Shown here in pieces: positions 8,823-16,155 of a DNA stretch of 64,000 nt. Positions within the stretch are counted from its first letter, which is position 1, and every line of letters begins with the position of its first letter. Origin of the DNA: UBA1181 sp045226255. Its GTDB lineage: Bacteria > Bacteroidota > Bacteroidia > Bacteroidales > Paludibacteraceae. The DNA lies in NCBI GenBank assembly GCA_045226255.1, contig JBGVCG010000006.1, positions 3,055 to 67,054 on the forward strand. Direction: 5' to 3'. The notes under the pieces are model-generated. The model was given only the letters and a program-made list of their open reading frames with translations, was not told the origin of the DNA and ran no database searches. The translations under genes were made by a program, and so were the position numbers.

Positions 8823-9725
8823 ATGGCTTTGATTCATATACAAAATGCGGGCGTTGAGGCGACGATTCTTTTGAATGTCGGCGGACGAATTGTCTCTTTC
8901 CATCGTGTCGGCAAGCCTAATGTGTTGGAGAGTGACCCGTCCCTGTGGGAGGAGCCGGAAGGATTGCGTCCGTCGCCTACTATGCTGGATTTCAGGGCTT
9001 ACAATGGACATGAAGTGTGGGTGGGTCCGCAGAGCCAGTGGTGGCGGCAACAGGACCTCAATCGGGAGAAGTACGACTCGGACCTCTTCTGGCCGCCTGA
9101 TCCCTACATTAGTTTCGGCGCGTACGAGGTGGTGGAGCAGTCCGCCCATTCCGTCACGATCATAGGGGAGCCTTCTCCCCTCAGCGGGGTGCGGATGACG
9201 AAACGGATGACGATAGAGGCGGATGGTTCCCTCTTCTTCGAGGTCTCCGCGACGAATATTCGCCAAACGCCTGTTTCGTGGGATTTGTGGTTGATCACGA
9301 GGGTCAACGGACATAACCCTAATTTCGTGCCGGTCGCTTCCGGGAAGGATGTCTTCTTGGGCGAGCCTTCCCATCCGTACCAGGGACGACCGACCTATAG
9401 GGTGGAGAACGGTTTCTTCTCCTTCACGCCTTTGGTCAATGACGGACGGTTCGAGGAGTGCACCGGAAAGGCCTATATCAAGGCCTCCAAGCCTATGATC
9501 ATCGCGCATTGTGGTGATGAGTGTCTGACGCTGGAGTTTGAGCACCATGACCCTGCCACGATACATCCTGAGCAGGCTGAGATTGAACTGTATAATTTCG
9601 TGCATAAGGAGGCGGCCAAATCACTGTTGGAGTTGGAGTATCACTCTCCGTACGTGACGCTTCAGCCGGGCGAGCGCATGAGCACGTGGTCGAGGTGGCG
9701 CCTTTCCCCCTTGAATAAGGGTTGA
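8823..9725 (+). CDS. Galactose-mutarotase-like / DUF4380-like protein
   Basis: A 300-residue soluble protein without signal peptide. The opening (IHIQNAGVEATILLNVGGRI) and the order of conserved patches (GGRIVSF, NGHEVWVGPQSQWW, VRMTKRMTIEADGSLFFEV, SWDLWLITRV, EIELYNFV, LELEYHSPYVTLQPGE) fit the beta-sandwich fold of aldose-epimerase-like and DUF4380 proteins, which bind sugars. I see no clear pair of catalytic His and Glu to prove epimerase activity. It is a single-gene unit bracketed by its own promoter and a strong terminator. It might be a sugar-processing or sensing protein; substrate unknown. Confidence 0.6.
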   Translation: MALIHIQNAGVEATILLNVGGRIVSFHRVGKPNVLESDPSLWEEPEGLRPSPTMLDFRAYNGHEVWVGPQSQWWRQQDLNREKYDSDLFWPPDPYISFGAYEVVEQSAHSVTIIGEPSPLSGVRMTKRMTIEADGSLFFEVSATNIRQTPVSWDLWLITRVNGHNPNFVPVASGKDVFLGEPSHPYQGRPTYRVENGFFSFTPLVNDGRFEECTGKAYIKASKPMIIAHCGDECLTLEFEHHDPATIHPEQAEIELYNFVHKEAAKSLLELEYHSPYVTLQPGERMSTWSRWRLSPLNKG

Positions 9726-9741
9726 TAGGAAACATGCAGGC

Positions 9742-9777
9742 AAAAAAAACGTCCGATTTAGGTCGGACGTTTTTTTT
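9742..9777. terminator. Strong bidirectional intrinsic terminator
   Basis: AACGTCCGA (9748-9756) pairs with TCGGACGTT (9763-9771), flanked by an A8 run on the left and a T8 run on the right. It ends both the 8823-9725 gene and the leftward operon that finishes at 9792. Confidence 0.9.
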
Positions 9778-9791
9778 GTATGAGATTGGAT

Positions 9792-10553
9792 TTATTTCTC
9801 TTGCTCTTCAGATGCCAATTCTGGGTCGATCAAGATTCTACCGCAGTACTCGCATACGATGATTTTCTTCCTGATACGGATATCCAATTGTCTTTGAGGC
9901 GGTATTTTGTTGAAGCAGCCTCCGCAAGCGTCACGCTCTACAGGAACGACAGCCAAACCGTTTCTTGCGTTCTTTCTGATTCTCTTGAAAGCGGTGAGCA
10001 ATCTCTCTTCGATCTTGCTTTCGATCTCCTTCGCCTTGTCGCGGAGGTTCTCTTCTTCTTGCTTCGTCTCGGAGATCACTTCGTCCAACTCCTTCTTCTT
10101 CAATACGAGGTCCTCGTTTCTTTCCACGATGAGGTTCTTGGCTTTCTCCAACTCCTCTTTGCGGATGCCTGACAAGTTGATGGCTTCGTTGATTCTCTTC
10201 TCGCTCAACTCGATCTCCAACGTTTGGAACTCGATCTCCTTGGCGAGGTTTTCGTATTCACGGTTGTTGCGGACATTGTCCTGTTGCTCTTTATACTTGG
10301 TGATGAGGGATTTGGACATCTCGATGTCGCTCTTCCTTCCAGTGATGGATGCTTCAATCTGACGGATTTCTTCGCTCAGGTTGGCGACACGGGTGTTCAA
10401 TCCTGCGATCTCGTCTTCCAAGTCTTGTACTTCCAATGGAAGATCACCCCTTAATGTTTTGATCTTGTCAATTCCGGAACTAACCAATTGGAGGTCATAG
10501 AGAGCCTTCAGTTTCTCTTCTACCGTAATCTCTTTCGAATCTTTCTCTGACAT
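9792..10553 (-). CDS. Coiled-coil C4 zinc-ribbon protein (CT398/DUF164-like)
   Basis: The first ~190 residues form a long antiparallel coiled coil (repeated ELSEKRINEA, EELEKAKNLIVERNEDLV-type heptads). The C-terminus carries a C4 zinc ribbon, CGGC ... CEYCG, separated by about 20 residues. This is the architecture of the C4-type zinc-ribbon/CT398-like family found in most bacteria; a link to flagellar or sigma-54 functions was proposed for a chlamydial member, but no such genes are here. It follows the Nif3-like gene by 3 bases, a pairing often seen in Bacteroidetes, and is last in the operon begun by the RlmD-type gene. Molecular role unknown. Confidence 0.85.
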   Translation of the reverse strand: MSEKDSKEITVEEKLKALYDLQLVSSGIDKIKTLRGDLPLEVQDLEDEIAGLNTRVANLSEEIRQIEASITGRKSDIEMSKSLITKYKEQQDNVRNNREYENLAKEIEFQTLEIELSEKRINEAINLSGIRKEELEKAKNLIVERNEDLVLKKKELDEVISETKQEEENLRDKAKEIESKIEERLLTAFKRIRKNARNGLAVVPVERDACGGCFNKIPPQRQLDIRIRKKIIVCEYCGRILIDPELASEEQEK

Positions 10554-10556
10554 ACT

Positions 10557-11345
10557 TTATAAGTAATTTATCGGATTTGTTTTACTTTCTGATATATGGA
10601 CTGCAAATTTAGGATTTATTTTTGAAATAATTTCATAAAAAATCTCTTTTGTGAATTGCTCTGACTCAAAATGTCCTATGTCTGCGAGGATGATGTGATC
10701 CTCCACGTCGAAAAACTGGTGGTATTTGATGTCCGCCGTCAGGTAGATGTCCGCCTTGGCTGCGATGGCTTTGCCGAGGAACTCCGATGCGGAGCCGCCG
10801 CACATGGCCACTTTTTTCACCTTCGCACCCTCTTTGAGGCGGGTGTGTCGTAGGCTTCCCACTTCGAATGTCTCCTTCACCCTTTTGAGGAATGCCAGGG
10901 CATCCTCCTCGTGGGGCAGTGTGCCGATGATTCCCAGCCCTATGATTTTGTCGTCATGCTTCTCCTCGTCGAGTGGACGGATATCTGTCAGCCCGATTTT
11001 CTCCGCCATCTTCGCGCTCACGCCTCCCGTGGTCTTGTCCATGCAGGTGTGGCTGGAGTAGATGGCGATGTCATGCTTGATTGCTTTGATGATGCATCGC
11101 TCGATGTAGTTGTTCCCGCAAATCTTCTTGGGACCCTTGAAGATGAGCGGGTGGTGGGATACGATGAGGTTGCAGCCCTTTTGGATGGCTTCGTCGATGA
11201 CGGCCTCCGTGACGTCCAGGGTGATGAGTACGCCTGATATTTCCTGCTTGGGGTCGCCCACTTGCATACCGCAGTTATCGTAGCTCTCCTGGAAGGCGAG
11301 GGGGGCGTATGCCTCAATGGCTGACGTTATCTCATTGACTTTCAT
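10557..11345 (-). CDS. Nif3-like dinuclear metal centre protein (YbgI family)
   Basis: A 262-residue Nif3/YbgI family protein. Visible motifs are DNCGMQVG near the N-terminus, the metal-binding SHHPL, SSHTCMD with its conserved His and Asp, and the C-terminal GHFESEQF that supplies further metal ligands. The length matches the compact form; the PII-like inserted domain of longer homologues is absent. Members form hexameric toroids with a two-metal site; GTP cyclohydrolase I type 2 is a common but unproven label. Its start overlaps the end of the metallophosphoesterase gene by 14 bases, so translation is probably coupled. Confidence 0.92.
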   Translation of the reverse strand: MKVNEITSAIEAYAPLAFQESYDNCGMQVGDPKQEISGVLITLDVTEAVIDEAIQKGCNLIVSHHPLIFKGPKKICGNNYIERCIIKAIKHDIAIYSSHTCMDKTTGGVSAKMAEKIGLTDIRPLDEEKHDDKIIGLGIIGTLPHEEDALAFLKRVKETFEVGSLRHTRLKEGAKVKKVAMCGGSASEFLGKAIAAKADIYLTADIKYHQFFDVEDHIILADIGHFESEQFTKEIFYEIISKINPKFAVHISESKTNPINYL

Positions 11346-12531
11346 GCTCTTTCTTCTTTTTCTTTAGGGTGATGATGGTGAATCTCGGAGAGATACCCAG
11401 TCGGGCTGGTATGCCTACGCAGCCCATTCCGCGGGAGACGAAGATATATTTGTCGTCTTCTTTGTAGAGCCCGTCCCAATATTTGATCATGAACATGGCG
11501 GGGGACATTCTGAACCATTTCGTCTCGATACCGATTTGTCCTCCGTGGGTATGTCCGCTGAGCGTTAGCACGATGTCGGTCGTGTCCCTGACGCCCCTAG
11601 GCCATGTGGTAGGGTCGTGCGAGAGTAGTATCTTGGTCTTGATCCGTTCTGTTCCCTTGTAGGCTTTCGGGAAGTCTGCCTTGTTTTCCAATCGTTTGGA
11701 TGTTCCCCAGTTCTCCACGCCGATGAAGGCGATGGTGTCGTTCCCTCGGGTGACGAAGTGGTGGCTATTCAGCAATAGCTTGAAACCGAAGTCCCTGATT
11801 TCCTGACGTATGGCGATCTCATTCATCGACCGCAGGTCTTCGTTGTCCCAATCGTAGTAGGCGCCGTAGTCATGGTTGCCTAGGATGGCCAGCTTGGTGT
11901 CGGGACAGTGTAATTTGTCGAACAGATATTTCCAACCGTTACATTCCGTGGCGAAGTTGTTAACCATGTCACCCGTGAAGACGATGATGTCCGGGTGTTG
12001 TGCCTCCATGGAGTCGAAGACGTACTCCAGACGTTTTTGCGAGTGACCGAAACTGCCTAGATGAAAGTCACTTACGTGTAGGATGCGGTAGCCGTCGAAC
12101 GAGTCGGGCAGGTCTTCTATCTCCACTGTCTCCTCTGTTTTTATGAAGTGGAAACGTCCCACATGTATGGCGTATAGGATGGTGCAGAAGGTGAGGCCTG
12201 CCGCGATGTATCCCAAGTATTGTATTTTCCTCCAACGCTTTTTTGTTAGGAAGAAGACCATGTCGAAGGTGCAGAAGACAACCTTGGTGGTGTATACCAG
12301 ACCGAGGATGCAGACGAACATGATCATCTTGAAGTGCGTCGTCGGTGAGATGATATGGTTGATGTTGAAGAGTATACCGCACGACATGATGAGGAAGTAC
12401 GCCGATATGAGCCAGTGCAGAATAGCAGTGGATTTGTTGGTCCTATTTCTCATGAACCGGCAATAGAGGTAAATGTCCGGTATGAGCACCATCGTGATGA
12501 TTAGTATGAGTGTGATAGGGTATACTTGCAT
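11332..12531 (-). CDS. Membrane-anchored metallophosphoesterase (calcineurin-like)
   Basis: The N-terminal ~125 residues carry about four membrane spans (e.g. PITLILIITMVLIPDIYLY, LHWLISAYFLIMSCGILF, YIAAGLTFCTILYAI). The rest is a calcineurin-like phosphoesterase domain with the complete metal-ligand series: DFHLG, GDMVNN, GNHDYG, SHDP and GHTHGGQ. This resembles YkuE/YaeI-type phosphodiester hydrolases, which act at the membrane surface on lipids or nucleotides. It lies 19 bases after the RlmD-type gene and overlaps the Nif3-like gene by 14 bases, so it belongs to the same operon. Substrate unknown. Confidence 0.9.
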   Translation of the reverse strand: MQVYPITLILIITMVLIPDIYLYCRFMRNRTNKSTAILHWLISAYFLIMSCGILFNINHIISPTTHFKMIMFVCILGLVYTTKVVFCTFDMVFFLTKKRWRKIQYLGYIAAGLTFCTILYAIHVGRFHFIKTEETVEIEDLPDSFDGYRILHVSDFHLGSFGHSQKRLEYVFDSMEAQHPDIIVFTGDMVNNFATECNGWKYLFDKLHCPDTKLAILGNHDYGAYYDWDNEDLRSMNEIAIRQEIRDFGFKLLLNSHHFVTRGNDTIAFIGVENWGTSKRLENKADFPKAYKGTERIKTKILLSHDPTTWPRGVRDTTDIVLTLSGHTHGGQIGIETKWFRMSPAMFMIKYWDGLYKEDDKYIFVSRGMGCVGIPARLGISPRFTIITLKKKKKEHESQ

Positions 12532-12550
12532 GACTCTGTCATCTACTGAT

Positions 12551-13963
12551 TTATTCGGTTCTTAATTCTAGCGCCACCACGTTTTCGACATGGTGGGTGT
12601 GAGGGAACATGTCCACGGGTTGCACCGCTGTCACTTTATACTTGGCGTCCAACAGGTTGAGGTCCCTAGCCTGTGTGGCTGGGTTGCAGCTGACGTAGAC
12701 GATTCTTTTAGGCTCCGCAGCGAGGATGGTCTCCACCACGTCCGGGTGCATGCCGTCGCGCGGCGGGTCTGTGATGATCACGTCCGGGCGACCGTGCTCT
12801 GCGATGAAGTCATTGGTCAGTATCGCCTTCATGTCGCCTGCGAAGAAGAGCGTGTTGTCGATGTTGTTGTTGGCGGCATTGACCTTGGCGTCTTCTATCG
12901 CCTCCGGAACGTATTCTATGCCGACCACCTTCTTGGCGTGCTTCGCCACGAAGCAGGCGATGGTGCCTGTGCCGGTGTAGAGGTCGTATACCAGTTCGTC
13001 TCCCTTGAGTTGGGCGAACTCCCTCGCCACTTTGTAGAGCTCGTAGGCCTGTTGGCTGTTGGTCTGGTAGAATGACTTCGGACCGATCTTGAACTTCAGT
13101 CCTTCCATCTCCTCGTAGATACAGTCGCGACCCTTGTAGACGATGGTCTCCTGGTCTGTGATCGTGTCGTTGCACTTGCCGTTGATCACGTAGATGAGGG
13201 AGGTGATTTGAGGAAATTGCTCCACCAAATGGTTCAGCAGCCCTTCCCTAAGCTCCTTGTCTTCGTGGTAGAAGACGACGATCAACATGATCTCGCCCGT
13301 GCTGGCGGTGCGGACCACGATGGTGCGCAGGAACCCCTCCTTGTTCCTCAGATCGAAGAAAGGCAGGTTGTGCGCATGGGCGTATGCCTTGATGCAGTCA
13401 CGTATCTGGTCGCATACCTCGTCCTGCAGGTGGCACTTGTCGATGTCCAACACCTTGTCGAACATCCCTGGGATGTGGAATCCGAGGGCGTCCATGTTAT
13501 CGAACTTCTCGCCGGCGGCCACTTGCTCGTAGGTGAGCCACTTCTTGTTGGAGAAGGTGAATTCCAGCTTGTTACGGTATCGCTGTGTCTTGGCGGAACC
13601 TAATATCGGCTTGAGAGGTGGCAACTCGACCTTGCCTATTCTGGTGAGGTTGTTGTACACCTGGTCTTGCTTCGCCTTTAGTTGGTCTTCGTAGGGGAGG
13701 ATCTGCCATTTGCAGCCTCCGCATATTCCGTAGTGGGAGCAGAATGCCTCCTCGCGTCTCTCCGAATACTTGTGGATCTTGGTGACGCGACCCTCCATGT
13801 AACTGTTTTTCTTGCGGGTCACTTGTAGGTCTACGATATCACCTGGGACGACAAACTGTGTGAAAACAACCATGTCGTTCACCCGCGCGATCGCTTTTCC
13901 TTCGTTGGCGACGCCCGTTATCTCAATGTTTTCCAGCAGAGGAAGCTCCTTTTTTCGTCCCAT
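12551..13963 (-). CDS. rlmD: 23S rRNA (uracil-5-)-methyltransferase, RlmD/TrmA family
   Basis: SAM-dependent methyltransferase of the RumA/RlmCD/TrmA family. It has an N-terminal TRAM domain (LENIEITGVANEGKAIARVN), iron-sulfur cysteines (CSHYGICGGCKW), a SAM-binding loop (VYDLYTGTGTIA), the substrate motif DPPRDG and the catalytic Cys in VSCNPATQ. I place the start at the ATG at 13963, giving 470 residues, because MGRKKELPLLENIEIT fits the family start. The longer frame to 14131 would begin inside an upstream hairpin and cross a good -7 box. First gene of a four-gene operon. Which uridine it methylates (rRNA or tRNA) cannot be decided, so the symbol is by homology. Confidence 0.9.
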   Translation of the reverse strand: MGRKKELPLLENIEITGVANEGKAIARVNDMVVFTQFVVPGDIVDLQVTRKKNSYMEGRVTKIHKYSERREEAFCSHYGICGGCKWQILPYEDQLKAKQDQVYNNLTRIGKVELPPLKPILGSAKTQRYRNKLEFTFSNKKWLTYEQVAAGEKFDNMDALGFHIPGMFDKVLDIDKCHLQDEVCDQIRDCIKAYAHAHNLPFFDLRNKEGFLRTIVVRTASTGEIMLIVVFYHEDKELREGLLNHLVEQFPQITSLIYVINGKCNDTITDQETIVYKGRDCIYEEMEGLKFKIGPKSFYQTNSQQAYELYKVAREFAQLKGDELVYDLYTGTGTIACFVAKHAKKVVGIEYVPEAIEDAKVNAANNNIDNTLFFAGDMKAILTNDFIAEHGRPDVIITDPPRDGMHPDVVETILAAEPKRIVYVSCNPATQARDLNLLDAKYKVTAVQPVDMFPHTHHVENVVALELRTE

Positions 13964-13998
13964 AATTAATAGATGATATTGTGTGACTTTTAGTTTTG

Positions 13999-14006
13999 CA
14001 AATGTA
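13999..14006 (-). promoter_or_regulatory. -7 box for the rlmD operon
   Basis: CAAATGTA on + reads TACATTTG on -, an exact TAnnTTTG match, 36 bases before the chosen rlmD start. It supports that start over the longer frame. No clear TTTG at -33. Confidence 0.6.
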
Positions 14007-14098
14007 CTAATTTTTGGGGAACGGGAATCTTGTTCCCTTTGTTTTTTTGCACACTGTGTACCGATGGTTTCATTTGAGTATGGAATCGTTTGTATAAT

Positions 14099-14131
14099 AT
14101 GAGGGGATGTCATATCATGGCATCCCCTCAT
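14099..14131 (-). terminator. Hairpin at the end of the ABC/OmpA operon
   Basis: ATGAGGGGATG (14099-14109) pairs with CATCCCCTCAT (14121-14131) around an 11-base loop. It lies between the end of the ATPase gene and the rlmD promoter. The following T run is weak, so processing or imperfect termination is possible. Its stem and part of its loop resemble the hairpin at 37652-37681. Confidence 0.6.
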
Positions 14132-14208
14132 TTCAACTCTTAACTAAAATGTACCTTTCCGGTATATAGACTTCTTGAAACCCGTATCAATTAAAAATAA
14201 GCTAACTT

Positions 14209-14233
14209 TTAATTCTTAATTCTTAACTCTTAA
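14209..14233 (-). repeat. GAATTAAGAATTAAG-type repeat at a stop codon
   Basis: Read on the coding strand, the bases right after the ATPase stop run TTAAGAGTTAAGAATTAA, a 7-base tandem repeat. Similar runs lie at the 3' ends of the genes ending at 39035 and 60250. Confidence 0.7.
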
Positions 14234-15280
14234 CTATTTACAGATCTCGTCCATATACGCCGTGATGGTCTTCACGTAGTTGGCGTACTCCTCTGTGTTG
14301 AATATCCACTCTCCGCGCGGCTTGGTCTCTTCGCCCGTGTAGTGGATGTCAATCTCCTTGTAAATGCGGCATGGATTAGCCTGCAGGATGAATACCTTGT
14401 TGCTGATGTAGCAAACCTCTTCGATGCTGTGGGAGACGTTGATGATGGTCGGGTCCATCTTCATCTCGTAGAATATCTTGAGGATGATGTTCTGCACTTC
14501 ACGTTTCATCTTGATGTCCAATGCACCCGTCGCCTCGTCGAAAAGGATGATCTGGGACTCGCAGGCGAGGCATCTGGCAATGGCGACTCTTTGTTGCTGG
14601 CCACCACTCAGTTTGGCAGGATACTTGTCCATATGGTCCTCCAGACCTACCCGTTTCAGGAGGTCCTTGGCCTTCGCCTCCGCGGTTGCCTTGTCCACGC
14701 CCTTGACGAGCATAGGCAACATCACGTTTTGCAGGACGGTGTACCATTCGAAGTTACTGTATGTTTGGAACACCATAGGGAAGTTGTGGTTCTCCGACAA
14801 TTTCTCTCCGTAGATTTCCACTGTTCCCTCGTTGAACTTGTTGAGGCCTGCTATCACCTTGAGCATCTGTGACTTACCACAACCTGACGCACCCATGATG
14901 GAGACGAGCTGTCCCTGGTTAGGCAAGTCGGGTATGGTGAGGTTGAAGTTCTCGAACAAGCGGTATTCGTTCTTCTCTCCCTTGTTGAAGATATGGGTGA
15001 TGTTCTTGAGTCGGATGACATCCACCTCACCGTCGCCTCTCGGACTTGCGCTTTTCTTCGTGCTCTTTGTTGGGCGAGGCTCCTCCGTCTCGATAGATTC
15101 CTCTTTCGGGTGATTATCCCTCATGAGGGCATCGATGTTGATCTCCGTATCGGCCTCGCTCACGGTTTCGGTCTGCTCTTCCCTGATGTCGTTTGTAGGG
15201 GTCTCTTCGTCCCTGCTGTGCTTCATTAAGCTATCAATGTCTATATTTCTGTCCATAACGTTATCTGTTTTAGAGCACAC
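14234..15280 (-). CDS. ABC transporter ATPase (NitT/TauT-like) with acidic N-terminal tail
   Basis: The ATPase domain (about 87-348) has Walker A GASGCGKS (130-137), Q-loop MVFQTYSNF, signature LSGGQQQR, Walker B ILFDEATG and H-loop VSHS, as in nitrate/taurine-type importers. The first ~85 residues form an unusual hydrophilic, acidic tail with two copies of one short motif: IDIDSLMKHSRDEE (13-26) and INIDALMRDNHPKEE (47-61). A third copy occurs in the coiled-coil protein at 18847-19608 of the same operon. The gene follows the permease by 2 bases. It presumably energises uptake of a small molecule by the permease at 15283-16089; the tail may be a docking platform. Substrate unknown. Confidence 0.88.
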   Translation of the reverse strand: MCSKTDNVMDRNIDIDSLMKHSRDEETPTNDIREEQTETVSEADTEINIDALMRDNHPKEESIETEEPRPTKSTKKSASPRGDGEVDVIRLKNITHIFNKGEKNEYRLFENFNLTIPDLPNQGQLVSIMGASGCGKSQMLKVIAGLNKFNEGTVEIYGEKLSENHNFPMVFQTYSNFEWYTVLQNVMLPMLVKGVDKATAEAKAKDLLKRVGLEDHMDKYPAKLSGGQQQRVAIARCLACESQIILFDEATGALDIKMKREVQNIILKIFYEMKMDPTIINVSHSIEEVCYISNKVFILQANPCRIYKEIDIHYTGEETKPRGEWIFNTEEYANYVKTITAYMDEICK

Positions 15281-15282
15281 CT

Positions 15283-16089
15283 TTAGGCGCGGCGGTGTTT
15301 GAAAATAATTGGTTCACACTTCTTGAAGATAAAGTCTTGTATGATGCCTATTGCGATGATGATCAGCAGCAGGGCATATACGCAGTCCATGGAGCTCTGG
15401 CGCGTCATGGTGGTGATGCAGGCTCCGATACCGCCCTCGCGGTTGATGTTCTCCGCTATGGTGACGTAGGTGTATGAGATCGCCACGAGTCCGCGGATGT
15501 CGCTGTAGACGTTGGACATCACGTAAGGAAAGTATACGTGGCGGAACATCTGCCAATTGGTCATGCCGATCGTCTTGGCGGTCTGGAGATAGACGTTATC
15601 CTTCGGATTGTTCGGGTTCTGCAGGTCCAGTACCTTCTGTGTCACCACGGGCAGAATGTAGATCAAAATACCCAAGGCGAGGAAACTGGCTTTCATGTTG
15701 AAGCCAAGACCGAAGATGGCCACCATGATACCGCTGACCGCAGGCAAAGGCAGGAAGCGGATGGCCTCGAACGGTTTTTGGAACATGGAGCGTAGGATAG
15801 GGTAGATACCGATGAGGAAGCCCATAGGGATAGCGATCACCAAGGCGATGACATAGCCGGCGAGGTTGAGTCCTACGGTGTAGCCTATGTTGCCGAACAG
15901 ATTACGCTCTGAAATCAATTTAGGGATCGCCCTGAGAACGTCTATGGGGTTGGGAAGGATTTTAGGGGAAATCCATCCTGTGATGGTGACGATATACCAG
16001 ATGACAAGTAGCACGATTCCTCCCACAATGCCAGTTATCATCGAGTCTCTGGTGGATAAATTTCCTCCGAATTTAAATAGTTCTTTCAT
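15283..16089 (-). CDS. ABC transporter permease (BPD_transp_1)
   Basis: A typical inner-membrane importer permease with about six spans and the cytoplasmic EAA-type loop, here AKTIGMTNWQMFRHVYFPYV, which contacts the ATPase. The frame can begin at a GTG at 16122, but that codon lies in the loop of a terminator-like hairpin (16105-16140). I prefer the ATG at 16089, giving 268 residues starting MKELFKFGGN. That N-terminus resembles SLKDLFIRP and SLKEMFKRP in two other proteins of the operon. The permease sits between the OmpA-fused binding protein and the ATPase. Substrate unknown, NitT/TauT-like by ATPase type. Confidence 0.88.
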   Translation of the reverse strand: MKELFKFGGNLSTRDSMITGIVGGIVLLVIWYIVTITGWISPKILPNPIDVLRAIPKLISERNLFGNIGYTVGLNLAGYVIALVIAIPMGFLIGIYPILRSMFQKPFEAIRFLPLPAVSGIMVAIFGLGFNMKASFLALGILIYILPVVTQKVLDLQNPNNPKDNVYLQTAKTIGMTNWQMFRHVYFPYVMSNVYSDIRGLVAISYTYVTIAENINREGGIGACITTMTRQSSMDCVYALLLIIIAIGIIQDFIFKKCEPIIFKHRRA

Positions 16090-16104
16090 CTGTCTTGAAA
16101 ATAA

Positions 16105-16140
16105 AAAAGTATAGGCAGCCACAATGCCACCTATACTTTT
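16105..16140 (-). terminator. Intra-operon hairpin between binding protein and permease genes
   Basis: AAAAGTATAGG (16105-16115) pairs with CCTATACTTTT (16130-16140), a perfect 11-bp stem followed on the - strand by a run of six T. It lies between the stop of the binding-protein gene and the permease start. Partial termination here would make the binding protein more abundant than the transporter, a common arrangement in importer operons. Confidence 0.75.
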
Positions 16141-16155
16141 ATGGTTATTGTAATC

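Noticed and set aside
13964..14131. 56-residue N-terminal extension of the RlmD-type protein
   Set aside because: It would start inside a hairpin and cross a TAnnTTTG box; family members start near MGRKKE.
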